Source: TCS55 sp964343505
Lineage (GTDB): Bacteria; Fidelibacterota; Marinisomatia; Marinisomatales; TCS55
Direction of reading: 5' to 3'
Length of the DNA stretch: 59,554 nt
Assembly (NCBI GenBank): GCA_964343505.1
Contig: CAYFJU010000007.1
Coordinates: forward strand, 1-59,554
Shown: piece after piece, positions 25,107 to 34,060 of the stretch
How positions within the stretch are numbered: position 1 is the first letter of the stretch
How the letters are laid out: the number at the start of each line of letters is the position of its first letter
Made by a program: the position numbers and the translations under genes
The notes under the pieces: model-generated
Seen by the model: only the letters and a program-made list of their open reading frames with translations
What the model was told of the DNA's origin: nothing
Database searches by the model: none

Positions 25107-26332
25107 TGTTTCGTGATTTCCAAATGAAATTAATGGCCTCGCCTGCCAGCATTCTGATCGCCGTTGGGGGGTTGCTCAGCCTTGGGCTCGTGACGCTATA
25201 CAGCATTACCGTTACCCAGGGGCAGGCACAACCCAATGCCTTTTCTAAACAATTATTATTTTTAATTCCCGCCGCCATCCTGATGATTGTCATGATGGTT
25301 ACATCACGACGGTTGATTCATAAGTATATATTTTTTGCGTATGGGCTTGTTATTGTTGCCGTGGTGTTACCGTTTTTCGGTGAGAAAGTGGCCGGGACTT
25401 ATCGCTGGATAAACCTGGGGCTGCCCTTTGGTCTGCAGCCCTCAGAAATCGCGAAGTGGGTCATTGTAATTACCTTAGCCCGGTACTTGTCCGACCATAA
25501 TCTCCAAATGAAAAATTTCGGGTCAAACATTATCCCCTTCGCCCTGGCCTTAATTCCCACTTTTATTGTTTTGAAACAACCGGATTTGGGCACAGCCTTT
25601 GTGATGATGGCCCCGGTGATTCCTATGTTATTTTGGGTGGGCGCACGCCCTTTTCACCTGTTTCTGATTGTGGCGCCCTTGTTCAGCATTTTGTCCGCCT
25701 TTAATATTTTGGCCTTTTCAATTTGGGCCGGGATTTTGGCCATCGTCATTTTCCTGGCCCGCCCTCAATTGTGGCATGCTATCGGGCTCTATTTTGGCAA
25801 TATTTTTTTAGGATTAATTTTTCCATGGCTGTGGAACTCTCTCAGGCCCTATCAGCAAAATCGGGTGTTAACTCTGGTGAACCCGGAATTAGACCCCTTG
25901 GGCGCTGCCTACCAAATTATTCAAAGTAAAACGGCTTTGGGCTCAGGCGGCTTGTTCGGCAAAGGATGGGGGCAGGGGACGCAAACCCATTTGAAATTCC
26001 TGCCTGTACAGGAGTCCGATTTCATTGTGAGCGTCATTGGGGAAGAACTGGGATTTTTGGCTTTAATCCTTATGTTGGTTTTATTCACATGGTTCCTGAT
26101 AAAAATCGTACGCCTGGCCCTGAGCGCCTCCGATCGCTTTTCCGGTTTGGTCCTGATTGGCATTGCGACCATTTTCCTATCCCACGTTTTTGTTAATTGC
26201 GCTATGACGGCCGGAATGATTCCGGTGAAAGGTCTGCCGCTCCCGTTTGTATCCTATGGCGGATCTTTCCTCCTGTCCAGTTTTATGATGATCGGACTGG
26301 TTTTGAATTTCGGCCGGGAAGAATTGGATTGA
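25106..26332 (+). CDS. rodA: Peptidoglycan glycosyltransferase RodA
   Basis: A 408-residue SEDS family protein with about ten transmembrane helices. Signatures include GTYRWINLGLPFGLQPSEIAKWVIV, LKQPDLGTAFVM (catalytic-region Asp), SALGSGGLFGKGWGQGTQ in the large periplasmic loop, the ESDFIVSVIGEELGF segment, and the C-terminal PLPFVSYGGSFLLSSFMMIGLVLN. It polymerises lipid II into glycan strands for cell elongation in complex with PBP2. It closes the mreBCD-mrdA-rodA operon. Confidence 0.95.
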   Translation: MFRDFQMKLMASPASILIAVGGLLSLGLVTLYSITVTQGQAQPNAFSKQLLFLIPAAILMIVMMVTSRRLIHKYIFFAYGLVIVAVVLPFFGEKVAGTYRWINLGLPFGLQPSEIAKWVIVITLARYLSDHNLQMKNFGSNIIPFALALIPTFIVLKQPDLGTAFVMMAPVIPMLFWVGARPFHLFLIVAPLFSILSAFNILAFSIWAGILAIVIFLARPQLWHAIGLYFGNIFLGLIFPWLWNSLRPYQQNRVLTLVNPELDPLGAAYQIIQSKTALGSGGLFGKGWGQGTQTHLKFLPVQESDFIVSVIGEELGFLALILMLVLFTWFLIKIVRLALSASDRFSGLVLIGIATIFLSHVFVNCAMTAGMIPVKGLPLPFVSYGGSFLLSSFMMIGLVLNFGREELD

Positions 26333-26420
26333 TCCTGGCGCAAAAAGATAATGACGTGTTGGGGTGAAAGGCGGTAAATTCACAGACTTAATTCGATTGT
26401 TTAATCCGAGGCTGATATTC

Positions 26421-27242
26421 ATGATGGATCGCTTGCTCAAAATCACAGCAACTATAATAATTCTCGCAACCTTCACAATGGTGTCTGGGCAAGATGCGGG
26501 GACTAAACGTGAATTAAAACGGCTCAACGCAAAAATTGATCGCGAAAATGTGCGTGTAGATTCCCTGGATACTCAGATTCGATTACTCCTGCCAGAACTT
26601 CAAAATGCCCTGAAGGCCAATTTAAAAGCCAAAGAGCAAACCGATTCCGTCGCCATCTTGTTGATCAACCGTATCAATACAATTCAAAATAAAATGCGTT
26701 TGATGGAAGACAAAGCTGCTTATATCGACAGCGTAAATTTTGAAATTTTGGCTCAGTTGGTCATGATAGAAAATAAAATTGTCACCCTGACGAACAGTTT
26801 TACAGAAATGTATAACTTAAAAACCAATAAAGTAGGGGATAAAGTCAGCGCGAAGATTAGTCCTGCCGAATACAAGAAAACTTACATTGATGCACTTTCG
26901 GCCTATCAAAATAGCGAATTCGAAAAGGCCGTGACCGGTTTTGCCGGGTTGGTTATGAGTGACCCCACGAATGATCTGGCGGACAATAGTCAATATTGGC
27001 TGGCGGAATGCTATTACACTATGAAGAACTATAAACGGGCGATCATAGAATTTGAAAAAGTTTTCACCTTCCCAGGCACGGACAAGGATGATGATGCGCA
27101 GCTGAAGTTAGGTCATTGTCATCGCAGCATGGGCAATGTGGATAAGGCCCGTGAAGAATACCAGCGCTTGATCGATTATTTCCCCGGCTCCGAATTTTAT
27201 GAAAAAGCCCAGGAATCCCTCAAGCAACTCAACATACAATAA
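26421..27242 (+). CDS. YbgF/CpoB-like periplasmic TPR protein
   Basis: About 273 residues from the tandem ATGs at 26421/26424. It has a signal peptide (ITATIIILATFTMVSGQ), then an alpha-helical region with coiled-coil character (about 25-140), and three C-terminal TPR-like repeats. The last repeats read YQNSEFEKAVTGFAGLVMSDP, SQYWLAECYYTMKNYKRAI and KLGHCHRSMGNVDKAREEYQRL, matching the tol-pal-associated YbgF/CpoB pattern. No tolB, pal or tolQRA is in the window, so the Tol link is by domain similarity only. An upstream in-frame start at 26364 would lack a signal peptide at its N-terminus. Confidence 0.72.
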   Translation: MMDRLLKITATIIILATFTMVSGQDAGTKRELKRLNAKIDRENVRVDSLDTQIRLLLPELQNALKANLKAKEQTDSVAILLINRINTIQNKMRLMEDKAAYIDSVNFEILAQLVMIENKIVTLTNSFTEMYNLKTNKVGDKVSAKISPAEYKKTYIDALSAYQNSEFEKAVTGFAGLVMSDPTNDLADNSQYWLAECYYTMKNYKRAIIEFEKVFTFPGTDKDDDAQLKLGHCHRSMGNVDKAREEYQRLIDYFPGSEFYEKAQESLKQLNIQ

Positions 27243-27255
27243 ATATAGAGAAAAC

Positions 27256-28083
27256 ATGTCTTTAAAACTTTTTTATCTTACGACGGAGATTACACCTTTT
27301 GCGGATACATCACATTTGGGAAAATACTCAGTTGTCGTCCCCTTGGCATTACAAACCATGGGGCATGATGTCAGAACGATGATTCCGAAATATGGATTCG
27401 TCAGCGAAAGAAAGTACATCCTGCGGGAAGTCATTCGTCTTCGTGAAATCCCATTTGAATTTGATGGAGAAGAGGTGGTTACTTCAGCCAAAAGTGCTTT
27501 CATCCCTAAAACAAGGGTACAAGTTTATTTTTTGGAAAATGTGGGTTGGTTTAAGTCGTTATCCAATTTGCTTTATAAAGCTAAAAATGGCCGTGTCCTG
27601 CCGGATAATGATGCACGTTATGCCTATTTTTCGAAGGCTGCAATCGCCACTTTGCCGCACTTATTCTGGAAACCGGACGTTTTGATTTGCAATGGTTGGC
27701 AAAGCGCATACGTGCCATTGATTTATCAGCAGATTTATGATTCAAAAGAATTCTATGGGGATATTAAAACGGTTGTTACGGTTCATTCTGTAGATGAATA
27801 TTGTGAATTTTCCCGGGGTGCATACGATAAAGTTGGTGTTACACTTCCCGACAGTGTAACGGGAGATACGGTAAACTGTTTTGAAGCGGCGGCGCCATAC
27901 GCAGACTTAATCGTGGCGGTAGATTCACCAGCCAATGATGTAACAGCCCAACTCATGGAATTACCTGGCATTAAAGCAAATGAAAAGAAACTTGTCTCGA
28001 TTTCACTCGATGATGAAGAATCTCCGAATTTCAATGCGACTGCCAACGCGCTGAATGAAGAATTGACGAAACATTTCGTCTAA
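27256..28083 (+). CDS. Half-size glycogen/starch synthase-like protein (GT5 N-terminal domain only)
   Basis: A 275-residue protein from the ATG at 27256. It matches only the N-terminal Rossmann domain of GT5 starch synthases: FYLTTEITPFADTSHLGKYS, MGHDVRTMIPKYG, then KPDVLICNGWQSAYVPLIY and VVTVHSVDEYCEFS. The C-terminal GT-B domain with the ADP-glucose site is absent, and the glycine loop KTGGL is changed (HLGKYS). Similar stand-alone half proteins occur in Bacteroidota next to panC and DUF4270 lipoproteins, and here too a lipoprotein gene follows. It is unlikely to make glycogen by itself. Its role is unknown, perhaps binding or regulatory. Confidence 0.72.
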   Translation: MSLKLFYLTTEITPFADTSHLGKYSVVVPLALQTMGHDVRTMIPKYGFVSERKYILREVIRLREIPFEFDGEEVVTSAKSAFIPKTRVQVYFLENVGWFKSLSNLLYKAKNGRVLPDNDARYAYFSKAAIATLPHLFWKPDVLICNGWQSAYVPLIYQQIYDSKEFYGDIKTVVTVHSVDEYCEFSRGAYDKVGVTLPDSVTGDTVNCFEAAAPYADLIVAVDSPANDVTAQLMELPGIKANEKKLVSISLDDEESPNFNATANALNEELTKHFV

Positions 28084-28116
28084 TTCATCGTAGCACTACA
28101 TCCAAATTAATCATCC

Positions 28117-29346
28117 ATGAATAAAACGTTTTTAAACACAACAATCAGTCTGTGTCTGATTGGTCTGGTTGCTTTTACAGCTTGTGAAGAAGCAGCTATC
28201 CCGGTGGATAATGATGGCACACCGATGAAGCTAGACACGGTATCGTTTCCTGTGGTGAAAGTTGTATCGTACCAAACGCCTCCCGAATTAGGGAAGGCGG
28301 ACCGCCTTTACTTTGGTAAAGAAAATGGGTATGATTTTAAGTATAACCTCATCAAAATTGATCGCTCAAGTATTACTTCAGGGACGAATTTTCGATTCTA
28401 TAATGATACCCTTGTTACGGTTGACAGTTTAGCCCTGACGCTTCAACTGGAACAGGATTCCATTGGTACGAACGCGGAATTTCAGCTGCGCTATTTCCCA
28501 AACGGTAGTGATTCAGTCTTTGCGGAGTTGGGAACAAATTATCTTAATTTTGACCGCAATATGGCCTCCGAAGTGATCAGTACTGCATCCCTCGAAGCGG
28601 ATACATCTGACACGAGCCAGACAAAAGTTTTCCTGAATTTTTCAATTGATAAATCGGTCATTGATGCTTTCCGCGATTCAACCGTTGAGGACTTTAACCG
28701 ATCTTTCCTGGTTGAAATGAAAGATATTTCAGATCAAAGTTTTAAATTTTTCAGTGTGAATGCTACCGATGCCTCCCTGCCTTTGTTTAAGGTGTTTTAC
28801 CGCTTATTCCAGTCGGATACTGTCGTCATTGATACGGTCACCAGGTCCTATCGCGCCATTGAGGATCTCACAGTTGCCGTACCGCCCGCACTCGTTCAGG
28901 AAGATACTACACGCCTGACAATCAGTGGCGGCATGGGTTTAAAAGCCATTGCTTTTGTGGATATGGAAGGGTGGACGCTGCCTGAAAAAGCCACCATCAG
29001 TTCAGCTGATTTAATATTCCACCGTATCCAAGGCGATTCTATTGAGAAATACACGATGATTTCTTACCCTCTAAATGTGGATGCTGAATTTAATTTCTTT
29101 CAATCATTTGCTTCCGATCCTTATGATGTGGATGTGAACTTTCATACATCCACCAATCTTTTTCAGGATAAATTTAGGATCAATCATCGCAAAAATATTT
29201 CCAATGTAGGAAAAGGAAAATTCACCCATCGGGGATATAAACTTTATTCAAGCTTATTTAACGATCCTTTTCAAAAAATATATTTACATGGATTGGATCA
29301 TGCAGAATACTTTCCAGTCGTGCGGGTGAAATATGTGGTGCCTTAG
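28117..29346 (+). CDS. Large predicted lipoprotein, possibly DUF4270-like
   Basis: A 409-residue protein with a lipoprotein signal (SLCLIGLVAFTAC). The mature part is rich in Asp, Ser, Thr and aromatic residues, with alternating beta-strand patterns, and has no enzyme motif. Its place behind the half glycogen synthase resembles the Bacteroidota arrangement in which a DUF4270 lipoprotein follows. The family assignment is by neighbourhood and overall character, not by a motif I can point to. It is probably exposed at the outer membrane. Its end overlaps the next gene by 14 bases. Confidence 0.55.
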   Translation: MNKTFLNTTISLCLIGLVAFTACEEAAIPVDNDGTPMKLDTVSFPVVKVVSYQTPPELGKADRLYFGKENGYDFKYNLIKIDRSSITSGTNFRFYNDTLVTVDSLALTLQLEQDSIGTNAEFQLRYFPNGSDSVFAELGTNYLNFDRNMASEVISTASLEADTSDTSQTKVFLNFSIDKSVIDAFRDSTVEDFNRSFLVEMKDISDQSFKFFSVNATDASLPLFKVFYRLFQSDTVVIDTVTRSYRAIEDLTVAVPPALVQEDTTRLTISGGMGLKAIAFVDMEGWTLPEKATISSADLIFHRIQGDSIEKYTMISYPLNVDAEFNFFQSFASDPYDVDVNFHTSTNLFQDKFRINHRKNISNVGKGKFTHRGYKLYSSLFNDPFQKIYLHGLDHAEYFPVVRVKYVVP

Positions 29347-30592
29347 ATTTTTTATTTTATCAGGATTAACTGTTGCATCCCTTTGTGGACAATCCATTTT
29401 TAATGCATATGGATTGGGTTTAACGAGAACAGCCCACCATGCATCCTCAATTGGTGCCGGCAGTATCGGTTTGGTTCCGGTATTTCATCCCGGTGTATCT
29501 ATGGATAATCCCGCCACGTGGCCCGGATCAAAGTTCACTTTTGTCAGCGGCAACTATTCCACGCAAGGGATAAAGCGGGATGGCATTAAGGGAAATAACA
29601 AAGTGGACCAACTTGAAAAGATTCAATTCGTGGTGCCCTTTGGTACGCGGTTTGCCTGGGGTTTATCCCTGAATCCCCTGACCAACCAAAATTCATATTT
29701 AATGACGGACACAACCGAATTTGAATTTGAAGGTGACGCTGTTTATTCCTATAAGGAATTGCGTACAGGTGGCGGTATAATGTCTTTCTCCTCGGGGATT
29801 GCCTTTCCCTTGAGCAAAGGGTCCGGCGGTGGTATCATGTTGGATTATATTTTCGGTTCTTCCCGGGATGAGCAGGTGATGGATTTAAATTCATTCAAAT
29901 ACCGTTTGTTCAATATTCGGACTTATTCAGGCACCCTTTTAAAATTTTATTGGGGTGGCCAGGTATATCAAAACCAATCGGTATCTTTGCAGGGCTATGC
30001 CAGTGTAGGCTCCTCACCTAAACCCGTTTCCATGACAACTTATCGCTTCCAGCCCTTTGAAGATATCAATGGAAATTATGTGTATGATGATTCCGATTAT
30101 CCGGATTCTTTAGAAGTTGATACCACACGGGTCAGGTATGCCTATAATCCGAAACATTTCAGCCTTGGATTGAATGCCACATTTAAAAATGATTTGAATG
30201 TTTTTGCCGAAGGACTATGGTGGCAGGATAATGCATTTGGCGCCAAAACATTTTCCGTCTGGGATGACCGGGTAAGTGATAAAACGCACTATGGGGTTGG
30301 CCTGGTTTGGTTTGGGAATCAGGCATCAAGAGAAATCCTGGACCGGTTTTATTACCGTGCGGGATTATACCAGGATAAATACGGGCTTAAAAACAGTGGA
30401 AAAACCATAAATGAGAATGGCTTATCAGTAGGGATTGGATTTAAATTCGCCGCCACCGGAAATCAGTTAGATTTCTCTTATCGAACTGGGTCCAGGTCCA
30501 TTGATGGAGGTTATAAAGAATTAATTCAGGAATTTACAGTAGGAGTTACTCTGGGGGATGTTTGGTTCCTTCGGAGAAGAGCAAAACAATGA
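29333..30592 (+). CDS. Predicted outer-membrane beta-barrel protein
   Basis: A 419-residue protein with a signal peptide (LRFFILSGLTVASLCGQ). The mature start YGLGLTRTAHHASSIGAG...NPATW resembles the OmpP1/FadL/PorV type, in which a conserved N-P-A follows a glycine-rich hatch. Many alternating hydrophobic strands follow, ending in GVTLGDVWFLRRR. It overlaps the upstream lipoprotein by 14 bases, and its stop overlaps the following TPR lipoprotein start (ATGA). The three likely form an envelope operon. The substrate or partner is unknown. Confidence 0.6.
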   Translation: MWCLRFFILSGLTVASLCGQSIFNAYGLGLTRTAHHASSIGAGSIGLVPVFHPGVSMDNPATWPGSKFTFVSGNYSTQGIKRDGIKGNNKVDQLEKIQFVVPFGTRFAWGLSLNPLTNQNSYLMTDTTEFEFEGDAVYSYKELRTGGGIMSFSSGIAFPLSKGSGGGIMLDYIFGSSRDEQVMDLNSFKYRLFNIRTYSGTLLKFYWGGQVYQNQSVSLQGYASVGSSPKPVSMTTYRFQPFEDINGNYVYDDSDYPDSLEVDTTRVRYAYNPKHFSLGLNATFKNDLNVFAEGLWWQDNAFGAKTFSVWDDRVSDKTHYGVGLVWFGNQASREILDRFYYRAGLYQDKYGLKNSGKTINENGLSVGIGFKFAATGNQLDFSYRTGSRSIDGGYKELIQEFTVGVTLGDVWFLRRRAKQ

Positions 30593-31854
30593 ACAATAAG
30601 AAGTTTATAAAAAAATTATTAATCCTAGGTGTCGCGTCAGTATTTATGACCATGTGTGCGCCACCCGAGCAATCCAGCGTAGATGCGGATGCGGAAGAAC
30701 AAGCCCGACTGGATTCGATTCGAAAAGTACGCTGCCCAAGAATTTTTAGCAGTGCGGCTGAATTTTATAAAAACCGGGATTGGGAAGCTACCGTCCGTGC
30801 CTACGATGAATTAACTGATTTAGGTTGTGATCGTGAAGATCCGCAAGAGGTATACTTGTATTATGCCATCGCTTATGAATATATGGGTAAATATGACAGT
30901 TCCGAATTGGTACTGTTAAAAGGATTATCCTTTCTTCCGGACAATGTCGACTTGAGAAAACGCCTGGCTTTTGCTTATGATAAACAGGGCAAAACAGAAT
31001 TACGAATGGATGAATTAGATCGCTTATCCTTTCTCGCGCCTGAGGATGTGGATATTAAAAGTGAATTGGCCAAGCTTTTAGGCGAGCAGGAAAGGTTTGA
31101 TGATCAGATTGCTGTTTTGAAAGATCTCCTGGAAATCCAACCCAACAATGAAGGCGCCCAGAGCGACTTGGCCCGCGCTTATGAATTGAGCGGCCGTGAT
31201 CCCCTGGATGTATATAAAAACAGATTTGAAAATAATCCGGACAATATTTCTTATGGTCTGGATTATGCGGATAAGTTGATCGCCGCCGACCGCCCCGATG
31301 ATGCCACAGATGTACTGGAGCGGGTGGTGGATGCGGATCCTACCAGTAAAGTGGCTTATCGCAAACTGGCCAATGCCTATGATTCAGCCAACCGTTTATC
31401 CGATGCGGCTAAAACTTATGAACGACTATTCCGACTTGATCCCAGAGATTTTCGTGTAGCTATAAAAATTGCTGAAGTTTATGTCGAGGATCAGGATTAC
31501 AGTTCAGCCTTTGGTTGGGCCGATAAAGCAGTCACCCTTTCCGGAGAAGGTGAAGCATACGGTGCTAAAGGAAATGTTTATTACAAAGCGTTCCAGGCTT
31601 GCCGCTCCGGTGATATCTCCATCGATGACCGTGTTGTAGCGACTTTAGCTTATCAATTATACGAGGATGCTGAAGATAAAGGATATTCCCGCTACAGTCG
31701 TTCAAAAGATTGGCTGAAAGAAAATGAAGTTCTGTTTGGCAAAGCGCAATGGTTTATGATGGATGCCGATGTTAAAAACCGCGGTTATGTAAAAGCGGAA
31801 AGCAATTGCTATAAATGGGTATCGGAACGGCTGAATAAAGGAAAAGGCTGGTAA
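30589..31854 (+). CDS. TPR-repeat lipoprotein
   Basis: A 421-residue protein from the ATG at 30589 (GGAG upstream). The signal ends in a lipobox-like FMTMCAPP, so Cys is lipidated. The mature part is a run of tetratricopeptide repeats (for example LFRLDPRDFRVAIKIAEVY and LLEIQPNNEGAQSDLARAYELSG). These form an elongated scaffold for protein-protein contact in the periplasm or on the inner face of the outer membrane. It overlaps the barrel protein upstream by four bases, and glyA begins four bases after it. It has no catalytic signature. Confidence 0.72.
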   Translation: MNNKKFIKKLLILGVASVFMTMCAPPEQSSVDADAEEQARLDSIRKVRCPRIFSSAAEFYKNRDWEATVRAYDELTDLGCDREDPQEVYLYYAIAYEYMGKYDSSELVLLKGLSFLPDNVDLRKRLAFAYDKQGKTELRMDELDRLSFLAPEDVDIKSELAKLLGEQERFDDQIAVLKDLLEIQPNNEGAQSDLARAYELSGRDPLDVYKNRFENNPDNISYGLDYADKLIAADRPDDATDVLERVVDADPTSKVAYRKLANAYDSANRLSDAAKTYERLFRLDPRDFRVAIKIAEVYVEDQDYSSAFGWADKAVTLSGEGEAYGAKGNVYYKAFQACRSGDISIDDRVVATLAYQLYEDAEDKGYSRYSRSKDWLKENEVLFGKAQWFMMDADVKNRGYVKAESNCYKWVSERLNKGKGW

Positions 31855-31857
31855 TTA

Positions 31858-33177
31858 GTGGCGTCTGTCAAAGAGGCGTTCCCCTTTTTACTAAACGCCG
31901 ACTCTGAACTATATGATATCTTAATGCGGGAAGTCTCCAGGGAAGACCATACCCTGGAATTGATCGCTTCAGAAAACTTCGTCAGTTATCCCATTTTGGA
32001 AATGGCCGGTGGCGTCATGACCAACAAATACGCCGAAGGATATCCTGGTGCGCGATATTACGGCGGTTGTGAGCATGTGGATGAAGCTGAAAATTTGGCT
32101 CGTGATCGTGCGAAACAATTATTTAATTGTGAATATGCTAATGTACAGCCTCACTCAGGGTCCCAAGCCAATATGGCTGCCTTAATGACTTTTATCAATG
32201 TGGGTGATACCATTATGGGCCTGGACCTTGCTCATGGGGGACATCTAACCCACGGAAGTCCTGTTAATTTCTCTGGTAAACTTTATAATGTTGTTTCTTA
32301 CCAGGTCAGCCGCGAAACAGGCCGCGTTAATTTTGACGAAGTCCGCAAACTGGCCAAGGAACATAAACCCAAACTCATTATCTGCGGCGGAAGTGCTTAC
32401 CCAAGATTTATCGAATTTGAACAATTCCGTGAAATTGCCGATGAAGTGGGCGCTTTTCTCATGGCTGATATTGCCCATCCTGCCGGTTTGGTTGCCACCG
32501 GGATTCATCCGTCTCCCATGCCCTTTTGTGATGTGGTAACCACAACGACCCATAAAACACTCAGAGGCCCACGTGGCGGTATGATTATGATGGGGAAGGA
32601 TGTTGAAAATCCCTGGGGAATTACAGCGCCGAAATCCGGCCGAACTAAAATGGTCTCCGAACTATTAAATTCGACTGTCATGCCAGGTATTCAGGGCGGA
32701 CCTTTGATGCACATTATCGCCGCCAAAGCGGTAGCATTTGGAGAAGCGTTAAAACCGGAATTCAAGGCTTACACTCAACATATTGTTAATAATGCTCAAA
32801 CGATGGCTGATGCGTTTTTAGAAAAAGACTATCACCTTGTTTCCGGTGGTACGGATACCCACGTCATCCTCATTGATCTGTCAAATAAAGACGTGACCGG
32901 TAAAGCGGCTGAAAAGGCGCTTGAAAGAGCCGGGATCACCGTGAATAAAAATATGGTGCCGTTCGATCAGCGCAGTCCTTTTATCACCAGTGGTATGCGC
33001 GTTGGTACACCGGCGATCACCACCCGCGGGATGGGTGCTGATGAAATGAACCGTATCGTTGACCTTATTGATGAAGTGGTAACCGATATCGAAAATGATG
33101 CCGCCATCAACCGTGTGAAATCTGAAGTCAAATCTCTTTGTGAATCTTTCCCATTATATCGTGAATTGCACGATTAA
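31858..33177 (+). CDS. glyA: Serine hydroxymethyltransferase
   Basis: A 439-residue PLP enzyme that converts serine and tetrahydrofolate to glycine and methylene-tetrahydrofolate. Signatures are LIASENFVS (about 35-43), YAEGYPGARYYGGCEHVD (58-75), NVQPHSGSQAN, and the Schiff-base lysine in VVTTTTHKTLRGPRGG (Lys233). The C-terminal RSPFITSGMRVGTPAITTRG closes the substrate site. It starts at a GTG four bases after the upstream gene. It is slightly longer than E. coli GlyA (417) but shows all key residues. Confidence 0.96.
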   Translation: MASVKEAFPFLLNADSELYDILMREVSREDHTLELIASENFVSYPILEMAGGVMTNKYAEGYPGARYYGGCEHVDEAENLARDRAKQLFNCEYANVQPHSGSQANMAALMTFINVGDTIMGLDLAHGGHLTHGSPVNFSGKLYNVVSYQVSRETGRVNFDEVRKLAKEHKPKLIICGGSAYPRFIEFEQFREIADEVGAFLMADIAHPAGLVATGIHPSPMPFCDVVTTTTHKTLRGPRGGMIMMGKDVENPWGITAPKSGRTKMVSELLNSTVMPGIQGGPLMHIIAAKAVAFGEALKPEFKAYTQHIVNNAQTMADAFLEKDYHLVSGGTDTHVILIDLSNKDVTGKAAEKALERAGITVNKNMVPFDQRSPFITSGMRVGTPAITTRGMGADEMNRIVDLIDEVVTDIENDAAINRVKSEVKSLCESFPLYRELHD

Positions 33178-34048
33178 GATTCCTCGCATTACCCCGAATC
33201 CTTCCTCCAAATTATTATATAGTTTAATCCTGTTTATCGGGATGGCATGCAGTCCGCAACTTGTAGTCCTGCAGCATAAGCCCGATTGGGCCAAGGGCGG
33301 ATTTAATTATTACGTACAGGGGATTGAAAAAATACTGGCAAAAAACCCCAGTGATCCTGACTTATTGCAAAAAGGCTGTGAAGTTTGGACCAAGTATACC
33401 TATGGCTTTATCATGGAAGAAGCAGACCGCCTCATCATGGAAGACTATAACGGCGGTAAACAATTATATGAGCAGGCCAATTTAAATTTCGCCAAAGCGG
33501 TAGAATATGGCGATCGATCCTTATCATTAGAAATCGATCAATACCAAAATTGGGTTTCGGGGCAAGCAGTTGAAAATCCTGATTTCAATGAAGCGGATGT
33601 CCCCAAACTGTTTTGGGCTGCCGCCGCCTACGGTGGGGCCATCAAATCCAGTCGGGGCAATCCGGAATGGGTAATCTTGCTCCCAAGGGTAGGGCGTTTA
33701 CTGGAGGCGGCCTTAAATGTGAATCCCGATTGGAATAAGGGCGCCCTTTACAGTGCAATGATTTCCTACACCATGAGCCGTCATGATGCACCGGGAAATA
33801 AAGAAGATATCGCCCGGGAATATTTCAATAAAGCGGTGAAATCATCCAATGGGTTGGACTTAGGCCCCTATGTGACAATGGCTGAAAGTGTATCCATTGC
33901 AACCCAAAATCGGAACGAATTCACTAATTTGCTCTATCAAGCATTAAATATTGATATAAAGGCAGACCCTGATTTACGTTTGACGAATCAAATCAGCCAT
34001 AATCGGGCCCAATGGCTGTTGAATAACATTGACGAATTCTTTTATTAA
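33161..34048 (+). CDS. TRAP transporter TatT component family lipoprotein
   Basis: About 295 residues from the GTG at 33161 (another GTG lies at 33140), with a lipoprotein signal ending in LFIGMAC. The mature sequence resembles the TatT (T-component) family: GFNYYVQGIEKILAKNPSDPDLL, YTYGFIMEEADRL, a VEYGDRSLSLEIDQYQNW stretch and helical TPR-like repeats. In Treponema pallidum, TatT (Tp0956) forms a trimer that binds the TRAP solute receptor. Here the receptor and permease genes follow immediately, supporting the assignment. It overlaps the glyA end. Confidence 0.78.
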   Translation: MNCTIKIPRITPNPSSKLLYSLILFIGMACSPQLVVLQHKPDWAKGGFNYYVQGIEKILAKNPSDPDLLQKGCEVWTKYTYGFIMEEADRLIMEDYNGGKQLYEQANLNFAKAVEYGDRSLSLEIDQYQNWVSGQAVENPDFNEADVPKLFWAAAAYGGAIKSSRGNPEWVILLPRVGRLLEAALNVNPDWNKGALYSAMISYTMSRHDAPGNKEDIAREYFNKAVKSSNGLDLGPYVTMAESVSIATQNRNEFTNLLYQALNIDIKADPDLRLTNQISHNRAQWLLNNIDEFFY

Positions 34049-34060
34049 TAAAAAAATTTT

